Shown in pieces: positions 1 to 7,483 of a stretch of DNA of 47,475 nucleotides. A program made the translations under genes and the position numbers. The notes under the pieces were generated by a model. It was not told where the DNA came from and made no database searches. It worked only from the letters and a program-made list of their open reading frames with translations. Source of the DNA: JAZNLR01 sp045579195 (GTDB lineage Bacteria; Bacillota; Clostridia; Christensenellales; CAMQZB01); the NCBI GenBank assembly GCA_045579195.1, contig JAZNLR010000010.1, positions 1 to 47,475 on the forward strand, given 5' to 3'. Each line of letters begins with the position of its first letter. The stretch's first letter is position 1.

Positions 1-680
1 GCGGTATCGCCCAGCATCGTTTCGGGGCGAGTCGTTGCAACGACGATGAACTCATCGCTGTCCTTAACGGGATAGCGAAGGTGCCAGAAATTGGACGCCT
101 GTTCAACGTACTCCACTTCCGCATCCGAAATTGCGGTTTTACACTCAGGGCACCAGTTGATGATGCGGTCGCCCTGATAGATCAAGCCCTTGTTATAGAG
201 GTTGACAAAGACTTCGACAACGGCACGGGAAACATTCTCGTCCATCGTGAACGCAAGCTTTGACCAGTCGCAAGACGTTCCGAGGTACTTCAGCTGATGC
301 ACGATGCGGTTGCCGTACTCCTCGCGCCACTTCCAAGCGCGCTCCAAGAAGCCCTCTCTGCCGACGTCCGCCTTCGTGATCCCCTCTGCAGCCATCTGCT
401 CGACGATCTTCACTTCGGTTGCAATGGAAGCGTGGTCCGTTCCGGGAAGCCAGAGAGCCTCAAAGCCCTTCATGCGCTTATATCGAATGATTGCGTCCTG
501 AACGGTGTCGTCCAGCGCGTGCCCCATGTGAAGCTGACCCGTGATGTTCGGCGGGGGCATAATGATGGTAAACGGCTTTTTATTCGGGTTGGGGTTTGCC
601 TCAAAATATCCTGCTTTTTCCCAACGCTCATAAATCTCCCGCTCAAATGATTGCGGGTTATATGACTTTTCGAGTTCCAT
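1..680 (-). CDS. valS: Valine--tRNA ligase, N-terminal part (cut by window edge)
   Basis: Charges tRNA-Val with valine in the cytoplasm (class I aminoacyl-tRNA synthetase). About 226 N-terminal residues are present; the rest lies beyond the left edge. The class I HIGH signature reads HMGH inside [15 protein letters not shown] near residue 50, followed by [10 protein letters not shown], and an editing-domain start ([17 protein letters not shown], then [12 protein letters not shown]) is seen near the edge. These are hallmark ValRS blocks. The start ATG at 678-680 has a GGAGGAA ribosome-binding site a few bases upstream. The small membrane-protein gene ends 35 bases upstream on the same strand with no terminator between, so both are probably co-transcribed from the promoter at 994-1022. 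Confidence 0.95.
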   Translation of the reverse strand, partial: MELEKSYNPQSFEREIYERWEKAGYFEANPNPNKKPFTIIMPPPNITGQLHMGHALDDTVQDAIIRYKRMKGFEALWLPGTDHASIATEVKIVEQMAAEGITKADVGREGFLERAWKWREEYGNRIVHQLKYLGTSCDWSKLAFTMDENVSRAVVEVFVNLYNKGLIYQGDRIINWCPECKTAISDAEVEYVEQASNFWHLRYPVKDSDEFIVVATTRPETMLGDT

Positions 681-715
681 AGTGAAAACTTCCTCCATAT
701 TGATTTCCGCTCATG

Positions 716-955
716 TCACGCCGTGAAGACAAATGCAACGGCGACCACCGCAAGTGCGATGAGTTTGATCACGAGAACGGTTGTGAAATGTCTTTTTTCT
801 TTCTGCTCGTCACGCGCTTCGGGATCAACCGTCTTCGGATTATATCCCACGATCTTCGAAGCGATGGGCGCCGCTGTCAACATTAAAACCAATGCCAAAA
901 CAGCCATTCCGAATGCGATTCCCGTTTGTGGCGAGAGTGAAATCAAGTATAACAT
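716..955 (-). CDS. Small two-helix membrane protein, unknown function
   Basis: A 79-residue protein I do not recognise. Two hydrophobic segments (about residues 12-34 and 59-79) flank a charged loop (NPKTVDPEARDEQKEKRH), so it should be an integral membrane hairpin. The start ATG at 953-955 was chosen because GGGAGGAA lies just upstream; a longer reading frame starting near 1054 has no ribosome-binding site and would begin inside the promoter region. It is the first gene of a likely two-gene unit with valS. A role linked to the synthetase is not implied; the gene may simply share its transcript. Confidence 0.7.
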   Translation of the reverse strand: MLYLISLSPQTGIAFGMAVLALVLMLTAAPIASKIVGYNPKTVDPEARDEQKEKRHFTTVLVIKLIALAVVAVAFVFTA

Positions 956-993
956 ACTTTTCCTCCCTCTTCTCGTTTCAGGGTACTTCAAAC

Positions 994-1022
994 ATTTTAT
1001 CACATTTCTGTTCTCTTGTAAA
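994..1022 (-). promoter_or_regulatory. Sigma-A-type promoter for small membrane protein and valS
   Basis: On the minus strand, TTTACA (-35) and TAAAAT (-10) are separated by 17 bases, about 40 bases before the ATG at 955. It lies almost back to back with the plus-strand promoter at 1034-1063. Confidence 0.6.
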
Positions 1023-1033
1023 ATGTTTTTCCG

Positions 1034-1063
1034 TTCACACCAAAAAACACTCACGAATAAAAT
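1034..1063 (+). promoter_or_regulatory. Likely sigma-A promoter for binding-protein gene
   Basis: TTCACA and TAAAAT with an 18-base spacer, roughly 60 bases before the TTG start at 1130. The leader between shows no riboswitch I recognise (no TPP-type core). Confidence 0.5.
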
Positions 1064-1129
1064 GATACCAAACGCCCGTTTTGCGCCATTTTAAGGCAGC
1101 AAAGCGGACAATTAACGGAGGAAAGACAC

Positions 1130-2134
1130 TTGAAAAAACTTTTGGCATTACTTCTTGCAGCGTTGCTTCCCGCGCTTTGCTTTGCGGGATGCAAAAAAGA
1201 CGATTCCATCACCACCATTCGCCTCAACGAGGTGACGCATTCCATCTTTTACGCCCCGCAGTATCTCGCGATGAGCTTGGGATACTTCGAGGAAGAAAAC
1301 ATCAAAATTGAGCTGACGAACGGCGGCGGCGCAGATGCTGTTATGACCGCACTCCTTTCGGGCAGCGCCGACATCGGGCTCATGGGCCCTGAAGCCGCGA
1401 TCTACGTTTACAACGAAGGCAAAAAGGATCACCCCGTCATCTTTGGGCAGATGACAAAGCGAGACGGTTCATTCCTCATCTCACGCGTTCCCGAGCCCGA
1501 TTTCAAGTGGAGTGATCTTGCGGGCAAGGAAGTTCTCGCTGGGCGCCGCGGTGGTGTTCCCGCCATGACCTTGCAGTACGTTCTCAATCAAAACGGTCTT
1601 TTTGACGGAGTAAACGTCACCATGAATTACGACGTTGCCTTCAACCTGATGGCAGGCGCTTTCGAGGGCGGCCAGGGAGATTACACCACCCTCTTCGAAC
1701 CTACAGCAAGCGATTTCGTTGCAGCAGGCAAGGGATACATCGTCGCAAGCGTCGGCGCAGATTCGGGCGAAGTCCCGTACACAGCGTACGCCGCGGCAAA
1801 AAGCTTTTTAGAAAAGAATCCGGACGTCATCAAAGCGTTCTTGCGTGCAGTTTACCGCGCGGTTGACTTTATGTTCAACGAACCTTCAGACGTCGTTGCG
1901 GAAAAGCTCCTTCCCCACTTCACGGGAACAGAAAAGGCATCCATCGTCGCAACGCTGGAAAATTACAAAAAGATTGACGCCTGGATGACAAAGATGTCCA
2001 TGACGAAAGACAGCTTTGACCGGCTTCAGACCATTATGGAAAACGCGGGCGAACTCGACAAACGGGCAAACTTTGACGCCCTCATCAACAACTCTTTTTC
2101 GGACGAAGTTTATAAAGAAGTCTTCGGAAAATAA
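1130..2134 (+). CDS. ABC transporter substrate-binding lipoprotein (NMT1/SsuA-like)
   Basis: A 334-residue extracytoplasmic binding protein. The N-terminus is a lipoprotein signal (charged MKK, hydrophobic core, lipobox ending CFAGC), so it would be lipid-anchored outside the membrane. The mature part resembles the NMT1/THI5 and SsuA/TauA fold: FYAPQYLAMSLGYFEEENI and the ADIGLMGPEAA segment are typical of the first lobe. Family substrates include pyrimidine precursors of thiamine, alkanesulfonates, taurine and nitrate; nothing in the sequence decides among them. The start is TTG at 1130, with GGAGG 8 bases upstream. A strong terminator follows at 2149-2185, so the matching ATPase and permease genes at 3938-5492 are expressed separately. 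Confidence 0.85.
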   Translation: MKKLLALLLAALLPALCFAGCKKDDSITTIRLNEVTHSIFYAPQYLAMSLGYFEEENIKIELTNGGGADAVMTALLSGSADIGLMGPEAAIYVYNEGKKDHPVIFGQMTKRDGSFLISRVPEPDFKWSDLAGKEVLAGRRGGVPAMTLQYVLNQNGLFDGVNVTMNYDVAFNLMAGAFEGGQGDYTTLFEPTASDFVAAGKGYIVASVGADSGEVPYTAYAAAKSFLEKNPDVIKAFLRAVYRAVDFMFNEPSDVVAEKLLPHFTGTEKASIVATLENYKKIDAWMTKMSMTKDSFDRLQTIMENAGELDKRANFDALINNSFSDEVYKEVFGK

Positions 2135-2148
2135 TTCTCCTTCATTTT

Positions 2149-2185
2149 GCCATCCCGTCGTTATCACGGGATGGCTCTCTTTTTC
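2149..2185 (+). terminator. Intrinsic terminator after binding-protein gene
   Basis: Perfect 10-bp stem (GCCATCCCGT / ACGGGATGGC) with a 7-base loop, then TCTCTTTTTC. Confidence 0.85.
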
Positions 2186-2214
2186 TAAAAAATGGGTTCC
2201 TCTTTCTTTCCCTC

Positions 2215-2243
2215 TTGCAAAAGTCTTCTTTCGGTGCTATAAT
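2215..2243 (+). promoter_or_regulatory. Sigma-A promoter for esterase gene
   Basis: TTGCAA and a perfect TATAAT with a 17-base spacer, about 35 bases before the ATG at 2279. The esterase gene thus has its own promoter although it lies inside the ABC transporter locus. Confidence 0.85.
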
Positions 2244-2278
2244 AAATAAAATAACTTTTCACGTTTAGGAGATTTGCA

Positions 2279-3793
2279 ATGAAAAAGATTTTAAGTCTTG
2301 CTCTCTGCCTTATTTTGCTTCTCAGCCTGTTTACCGGTTGCGGAGACGGCGGAACAACGCCTCCAAAGAAAGAACTCACCGTTGACACCACGAACATTGG
2401 GTTCGTCAATAAAACCGCAACGTTTGACATTGACGTCAACGTCGAGGAAAATGAAAAGACCATTGTTCCGCACGCACTGTTCTCAGATGGCGTTTGCCTG
2501 CAGCGCATGGCAGTTTTGCGCGTTCACGGAGAAACGAAGGATGACAACATCGCGCTTGAATTGAATGGAACGATTTACTACGGAACGGTTGCGGACGGAA
2601 AATTTGAAATCTACGTCGAGCCGCAGGATGCCGGCGGCCCTTACACGATGACTCTCTTCTCCGACACCGCAAAGCGCACCGTTGAAAACGTCTATATCGG
2701 CGAAGTTTTCATCTGCAGCGGACAGTCCAACATGGCATTTGAACCGCGCTGGTGCTCCCCGCATCACGATGAGGACATCGCCAATGCAAACTTTGATGAG
2801 ATTCGCCTCGTCAACATCCCGAGAACGACTCCTTCCCTTCCGATGGAAAACTTTGACTCCCTGACATGGACGGGTGCAAACCCCTCCTCTGTCAATACTT
2901 TTTCTGCCGTTGGATACCTCTTCGGAAGAGAAATCTATGAAACGCTCAACGTTCCCGTCGGGCTTATTCACGCGGCTTGGGGCGGTTCGATCGCGGCATT
3001 CTGGATGCCCGTTGAGTACTACGATCCTCTTTCGCAGGAAATCAAAATTCAGCTGAGCAACGATGAAACCCATCGACCTTTTGTTGGTTATAACGGAATG
3101 ATCGCTCCTTTGCAAGACTTCCGCACTCGTGGCGTCGTTTGGTACCAGGGAGAATCCAATGCAAACAATACGGCAAAAACTTACGACCGCGAAATGGAGA
3201 CTCTCATTCAATCCTGGCGCGAGACCATGGGGAATATGAATCTCGGCTTTACCATCATCGAGCTTCCGCGTTATTCAAGCAGTCCTTATCGCTGGGCAGA
3301 GATTCGCGAAAAACAGCAACTCATTGCGGCAAACGACCCGTTGGTCTGCATGAGCGTCGCAATTGACCTTGGCGACTGGGCTGACATTCACCCAAGAGAT
3401 AAATCTGTGATTTCAAGACGTGCCGCAGAAGAGACGTTGAAGACCTTCTTCTTCATCGACCAGAATCCTTATCCTACCGTCAAATCCATTAAGCGCATTT
3501 CGAAGACGCAAGTGAAGATCATCTTTGAAGGCGTTGGTGACGGAATTGAAGTCAAGAACTTTGCAAACGGTTTTGAAACCTCGCCCGATGAAGATTCGTT
3601 TGAGCCCATCGTTTCCTTTGAGTACGATTCCAACTCCATCACGATCACTTCGGAAAAGAACATCGGTTACGTTCGTTACGGTTACCGCTGCATGTACAAA
3701 AACGTTGACTACACAAATGACGTTTCCACTCAGGTTTCCGTCTGGAATTCGTACGGCAATCCTCTCGATCAGTTCTTCCTGAAAGTTTCCTAA
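2279..3793 (+). CDS. Sialate O-acetylesterase-like (SASA/DUF303) lipoprotein
   Basis: A 504-residue SGNH-type carbohydrate esterase. A lipoprotein signal (MKKILSLALCLILLLSL, lipobox FTGC) places it on the outer face of the membrane. The nucleophile block is ICSGQSNMAFEP (GQSN, about residue 150), the next block is WYQGESNANN (GES), and a late DWADIHPRDK holds the candidate Asp-His pair. This is the layout of sialic-acid 9-O-acetylesterases and related xylan or glycan acetylesterases; the true acetylated glycan is unknown. About 50 residues of linker and a beta-rich segment precede the catalytic domain and a beta domain follows it. Start by AGGAG before the ATG at 2279. It sits between terminators at 2149-2185 and 3817-3850. 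Confidence 0.85.
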   Translation: MKKILSLALCLILLLSLFTGCGDGGTTPPKKELTVDTTNIGFVNKTATFDIDVNVEENEKTIVPHALFSDGVCLQRMAVLRVHGETKDDNIALELNGTIYYGTVADGKFEIYVEPQDAGGPYTMTLFSDTAKRTVENVYIGEVFICSGQSNMAFEPRWCSPHHDEDIANANFDEIRLVNIPRTTPSLPMENFDSLTWTGANPSSVNTFSAVGYLFGREIYETLNVPVGLIHAAWGGSIAAFWMPVEYYDPLSQEIKIQLSNDETHRPFVGYNGMIAPLQDFRTRGVVWYQGESNANNTAKTYDREMETLIQSWRETMGNMNLGFTIIELPRYSSSPYRWAEIREKQQLIAANDPLVCMSVAIDLGDWADIHPRDKSVISRRAAEETLKTFFFIDQNPYPTVKSIKRISKTQVKIIFEGVGDGIEVKNFANGFETSPDEDSFEPIVSFEYDSNSITITSEKNIGYVRYGYRCMYKNVDYTNDVSTQVSVWNSYGNPLDQFFLKVS

Positions 3794-3816
3794 AAAAATA
3801 GCAAATCAAAACGGCA

Positions 3817-3850
3817 AACGGAGTGTCAAAAACGGCACTCCGTTTTTTTT
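3817..3850 (+). terminator. Intrinsic terminator after esterase gene
   Basis: Stem AACGGAGTG / CACTCCGTT followed by eight T residues. Confidence 0.85.
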
Positions 3851-3937
3851 GAATGCACCAAAGTTTTTTGAGAAAAGTATAATGAATTATACACGCTTTG
3901 TGTACGACAAACACTCGAAAAACCAAGGAGCATAAAC

Positions 3938-4708
3938 ATGCGAGAGATACTGCGTTTTGATGACGTTTCTTTGAAATACCACACGAAAGAGGGAGAAACG
4001 AGCGCCATCGAGCATTTGAGTTTTTCCATCCACGAGGGCGAGTTCGTCGCATACGTTGGACCGTCAGGATGCGGAAAAACCACATTGCTTTCGATGATTG
4101 CAGGGCTCTTAAAACCCACTCACGGAACCATTTCCCTGCTCGGTCAACCCCTCGAAAAGCCCTCGACCGACATTGGATATATGTTGCAACGCGATCAACT
4201 CTTCGAATGGAGAACCATCGAAAAGAACGTTCTTCTCGGGCTGGAGCTAAAAAAAGACAAGAGCGAAAAATCACGTGCATACGTCACCCGCCTTTTGCGG
4301 GATTACGGGCTTTCAGAATTCACCAAACATTACCCACGGCAGCTTTCGGGTGGAATGCGACAGCGCGTTGCTCTCATCCGAACGCTTGCACCTGACCCAA
4401 AGATCCTCCTTCTGGACGAACCCTTTTCCGCGCTTGATTACCAGACGCGCCTGAACGTCTGTGAAGACGTTTTTCGTATCATCAAGCAGGAGAAGAAAAC
4501 GGCAATTTTGGTCACACACGACATTTCGGAAGCAATTTCGATGAGTGATCGAGTCATTGTTCTCTCTAAGCGCCCGGCTCATGTCCAAAGCGTCCATGCG
4601 ACTAAAATCGAAGGACTGACACCACTTCAGCGCCGCGAAACGGCGGAATTTCCCAAGCACTTTGAACGCATCTGGAAGGAGTTGAATGAAAATGAAACAC
4701 ACGCTTAA
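3938..4708 (+). CDS. ABC transporter ATP-binding protein (SsuB/ThiZ-like)
   Basis: A 256-residue ATPase that powers import through the permease encoded next. Walker A is GPSGCGKTTL (about residue 46), the Q-loop follows near YMLQRDQLFEW, the ABC signature is LSGGMRQRVALIRT, Walker B is ILLLDEPFSALD, and the H-loop His is in LVTHDISEA. This is the nitrate/sulfonate/taurine/thiamine-precursor ATPase type, which matches the NMT1-type binding protein at 1130. The start has the usual GGAG element upstream (CAAGGAGC). A TATAAT lies at 3878-3883 without a clear -35. The permease start at 4686 overlaps the end of this gene by 23 bases, which suggests translational coupling. Confidence 0.92.
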   Translation: MREILRFDDVSLKYHTKEGETSAIEHLSFSIHEGEFVAYVGPSGCGKTTLLSMIAGLLKPTHGTISLLGQPLEKPSTDIGYMLQRDQLFEWRTIEKNVLLGLELKKDKSEKSRAYVTRLLRDYGLSEFTKHYPRQLSGGMRQRVALIRTLAPDPKILLLDEPFSALDYQTRLNVCEDVFRIIKQEKKTAILVTHDISEAISMSDRVIVLSKRPAHVQSVHATKIEGLTPLQRRETAEFPKHFERIWKELNENETHA

Positions 4709-5492
4709 CTGTTCGATAGAACATCTGATTTTTTTGAAACGCGAAAGACAAAGACGAACGCTCGTCCTTCTTCTCCGCTTCGGGCTTCTCTTTTGCTTCC
4801 TTGCTCTTTGGGAATTCCTTGCCGTGATCGGCGCGATCGACACGTTTATTATGAGCAGCCCTTCCCGCATCGCAACGACCCTCGTTTCGATGTTTCAACA
4901 AGACCTTCTTTATCACATTTTTGTGACACTTTATGAAACGGTTGCCGGTTTTCTGATTGCGACTGTTGTCGGAAGCGGTGTTGCCGTTCTCCTCTGGTGG
5001 TCTGCAACCCTTCGGGACGTCACAGAGCCATATCTCATTGTCTTAAACAGTCTTCCGAAGATCGCGCTTGGCCCGATTATCATCATCTGGTGCGGCGCAG
5101 GAACGTCCGCCATCATCTTTATGGCCGTCCTCATCTCGGTCATCATCACGGTGATGAGCATGTTAAACGCGTTCCTCTCTGTGGAAGAAGAAAAGATCCT
5201 CTTGCTCCGCTCGATGGGCGCAAACAAGCGAATCATTCTTCAAAAACTCATTCTGCCGGCCTCCATTCCTGCGTTTATGAGCGTTCTCAAAATCAACGTC
5301 GGAATGGCTTGGGTCGGAAGCATTATGGGAGAATACCTTGTTTCCAAAGCCGGCCTTGGATACCTCATCGTGTACGGAGGAACGGTGTTCAAACTCGACC
5401 TTGTGATGTCAGCGACCGTCGTTCTCTGCGTTCTCGCGGGGCTGATGTACTTCCTGGTTTCTTTCGCAGAAAAGAAAGTGTGCAAAAAATAG
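4686..5492 (+). CDS. ABC transporter permease (BPD_transp_1, SsuC-like)
   Basis: A 268-residue inner-membrane permease with about six hydrophobic segments. The EAA loop that docks to the ATPase is visible at about residues 165-185 (LLRSMGANKRIILQKLILPA, with the conserved G and LP). The N-terminal cytoplasmic arm is basic (LKRERQRRT). It completes the importer with the ATPase and the binding protein at 1130. The ATG at 4686 follows GAAGGAG, which lies inside the end of the ATPase gene. The gene is followed by a 10-bp hairpin. Confidence 0.92.
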   Translation: MKMKHTLNCSIEHLIFLKRERQRRTLVLLLRFGLLFCFLALWEFLAVIGAIDTFIMSSPSRIATTLVSMFQQDLLYHIFVTLYETVAGFLIATVVGSGVAVLLWWSATLRDVTEPYLIVLNSLPKIALGPIIIIWCGAGTSAIIFMAVLISVIITVMSMLNAFLSVEEEKILLLRSMGANKRIILQKLILPASIPAFMSVLKINVGMAWVGSIMGEYLVSKAGLGYLIVYGGTVFKLDLVMSATVVLCVLAGLMYFLVSFAEKKVCKK

Positions 5493-5494
5493 AA

Positions 5495-5518
5495 CGGTGC
5501 ACACAAACGTGTGCACCG
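5495..5518. terminator. Hairpin between convergent genes, better terminator on minus strand
   Basis: Perfect 10-bp stem CGGTGCACAC / GTGTGCACCG with loop AAAC. The T-rich tail (TTCTATTTTTTG) is on the minus strand, so it terminates the YkvI-like gene well and the permease gene only weakly. Confidence 0.65.
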
Positions 5519-5519
5519 C

Positions 5520-6566
5520 TCATTGCCGAACCGGTTCTCTTTTTCTTTCCCCAAAGAGGCAAGCATATGCCTGTACCATCAGGATGATCCCAAAGATGCT
5601 CATCAGAGGATAAAACACCTCAACGAGGACTGAAAAGCCCAACGTGCTGAGAAGAACGCTTGCGATCGTCACGGTGGCAAACGCCCAACCTTCCCCCATC
5701 GACAAAGAAAGCTTGACAACGGGTGGATACGCAACCGACAACAGCGTTGTAAAAATTCCGCACCAGATCACACCAACGCATAAGGCTGTGCTCACCTTAC
5801 CAAAGCGTGCTGCAAGGGCAAGGATGGGCATCACGCTCTCTTCCGCATCTTCTCCAATGAAGGAGATCGCAAGCAGAAATACAGCAACAACGCTTGCAAT
5901 GAGAACACTCCCGATCGCAGATGCTTTTTTTGCCTCTTTTCTCGAAAGTTCGCGTCCCAAATCCGTCAAAACGACAAAGGCAAGAAGAACGTTCATCGCA
6001 ACGTACAGTGCAGCAGATGAAACGGAAGGTAAAACGGAAAGTCTCTCCACCTCAAAGCTTCCCTCGCCTCGGGCCAAGCTCGCGACAGACAACAAAACGA
6101 GAAGTCCAATCATTGCGGGAACGATGACGGTGTTTGCCGAAACCATTCCCTTCAGCCCTCGCTTTAAGACAACGAACGCAACGGTCAGTGTCAAAACACT
6201 CGCGATCGGAACATTCGGAAATGAAAAGGCAGAAACGAACAACGCGTCCGTTCCTGCAAGCATCGCGGAGAGGACAAGAAAACAGCTCACCAGAAAAAAG
6301 GCTTCAAACAGACTTCCGCCTCGCCCAAAGAGCCTCTTCCAAAGATCGTGTGCCGATCTCGCCGCAAAGAACTCTCCCAATCGGAACAGTAAATTTGAGG
6401 CGAGGAAGAAAAACAGCCCGACTAAGACGGAAACGATGGGAACGGCAATCGGGTTTGTCCCGAAAAACGTGACGAGCTCTTTCCCGGACGCAAATCCTGC
6501 ACCGATCATACTTCCCGTCATCAAAAGGCCGCTCCGCAGACCGTTTGAACCCTTTTTCCCCGTCAT
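5520..6566 (-). CDS. YkvI-like integral membrane transporter
   Basis: A 348-residue protein with about ten hydrophobic helices. The N-terminal SMIGAGFASGKELVTFFG block is characteristic of the YkvI family (COG3949), distant relatives of APC/branched-chain amino acid carriers; the GxGxASGxE segment probably sits at the substrate site. The substrate is unknown. The ATG at 6564-6566 has GCGGAGG upstream. It is probably monocistronic: the hairpin at 5495-5518 ends it and another terminator at 6621-6647 separates it from the upstream minus-strand operon. Confidence 0.8.
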   Translation of the reverse strand: MTGKKGSNGLRSGLLMTGSMIGAGFASGKELVTFFGTNPIAVPIVSVLVGLFFFLASNLLFRLGEFFAARSAHDLWKRLFGRGGSLFEAFFLVSCFLVLSAMLAGTDALFVSAFSFPNVPIASVLTLTVAFVVLKRGLKGMVSANTVIVPAMIGLLVLLSVASLARGEGSFEVERLSVLPSVSSAALYVAMNVLLAFVVLTDLGRELSRKEAKKASAIGSVLIASVVAVFLLAISFIGEDAEESVMPILALAARFGKVSTALCVGVIWCGIFTTLLSVAYPPVVKLSLSMGEGWAFATVTIASVLLSTLGFSVLVEVFYPLMSIFGIILMVQAYACLFGERKREPVRQ

Positions 6567-6620
6567 CTTGCACCTCCGCTTGGGAATAGCATATGCACTT
6601 TTTCTAAAATTATTGCAAAA

Positions 6621-6647
6621 AAAAGAACCCGCGTGCGGGTTCTTTTT
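6621..6647 (-). terminator. Intrinsic terminator of the 11265-6662 operon
   Basis: Stem AAGAACCCGC / GCGGGTTCTT with a very short loop; the minus-strand product ends in eight T residues. Confidence 0.85.
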
Positions 6648-6661
6648 GAAATCAGGTTTAT

Positions 6662-7483
6662 TTACTGCATCACGTGTTGCATCGCGAGATAGTCTTCATC
6701 GTGAGAAAAGTCCTTTTCGATAAGGACGGTTCCCCCAAGCTCTTCGATCGCATTTTTCAATTCGGTAAACTCCACGTAATTGATCTCTTCCGACTCGATC
6801 TTTTCGCGTAAGAACGGCAATGCGCGCTCGTCGCCATACTTTCCGAAGTATGCGGCGGTGAGAGCCACGTCATCTGCCGCCTGGAACGCGCTTAAGATGC
6901 GCGTGAAGATGCGGTCATCTCCCTTGCTGTTGACGAGAATGTTCAAAAATGCCGCCTGCACGTCTCCGTTCGTCTTGTCGTAAACACTCAGGATCTTTTC
7001 CTTGACGAGGTCACTGTAATTTCCCAGGATCTCGGTTGCAAGCTCAAGGTAATTTGCACCCATCTTGCCGGAAATGAGATCGTCAACGTACTTTTCGAGG
7101 GGCAAGGAGGATTGCAACTCGTTGAGAAGATTTGCAGCCATCATCACGACCTCTTCACTTCTTGACGAACAAAGGAGCTGATAAAGGGGCTGTTCGCATT
7201 CCTTTCTGTCCACAATGGCATCAAAGTGCACGTCGGACACGGGAATGCCGCGGTCAATATATTCCTGCAAGGCATTCACAAGCTCTTCTGCAGAGGTAAC
7301 TTCCGCAAAGAACTCACGAGGACTCTTTCCGTTCAGTTCAGGAAGCTTTGCGTCGCAAAACGTCTCATAAACCTCGGGCATCTTGTTTTCCATCTCCTCA
7401 TAGTCCTTAAAGCTGTCTTTGTTGCGCTTATACCAAGCGGAAAGATAACGCTCAAACAAGGTGTCAAAATTGATAACTTTCAT
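6662..7483 (-). CDS. Helical-repeat (HEAT-like) hypothetical protein
   Basis: A 273-residue soluble protein without a recognised catalytic motif. From about residue 95 onward it is built of short amphipathic helix pairs (VVMMAANLLNELQSS, YLELATEILGNYSDLVKEKI, ALTAAYFGKYGDERALPFLR) in the style of HEAT/ARM repeats, which usually act as protein-binding scaffolds. The start was placed at the ATG at 7481-7483, which overlaps the stop of the upstream TPR gene as ATGA, a translational-coupling arrangement; a start six codons earlier has no such support. It is the last gene of a four-gene operon and may partner with the TPR protein. Confidence 0.65.
   Translation of the reverse strand: MKVINFDTLFERYLSAWYKRNKDSFKDYEEMENKMPEVYETFCDAKLPELNGKSPREFFAEVTSAEELVNALQEYIDRGIPVSDVHFDAIVDRKECEQPLYQLLCSSRSEEVVMMAANLLNELQSSLPLEKYVDDLISGKMGANYLELATEILGNYSDLVKEKILSVYDKTNGDVQAAFLNILVNSKGDDRIFTRILSAFQAADDVALTAAYFGKYGDERALPFLREKIESEEINYVEFTELKNAIEELGGTVLIEKDFSHDEDYLAMQHVMQ

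Noticed and set aside
3849..3883. TTGAAT and TATAAT before the ABC ATPase gene
   Set aside because: The two elements are 23 bases apart, too far for a sigma-A promoter; only the TATAAT is noted.
5644..6723. 359-codon open frame on the plus strand
   Set aside because: Antisense to the YkvI-like membrane gene; Ser/Thr/Lys-rich low-complexity translation typical of the reverse of a hydrophobic gene.
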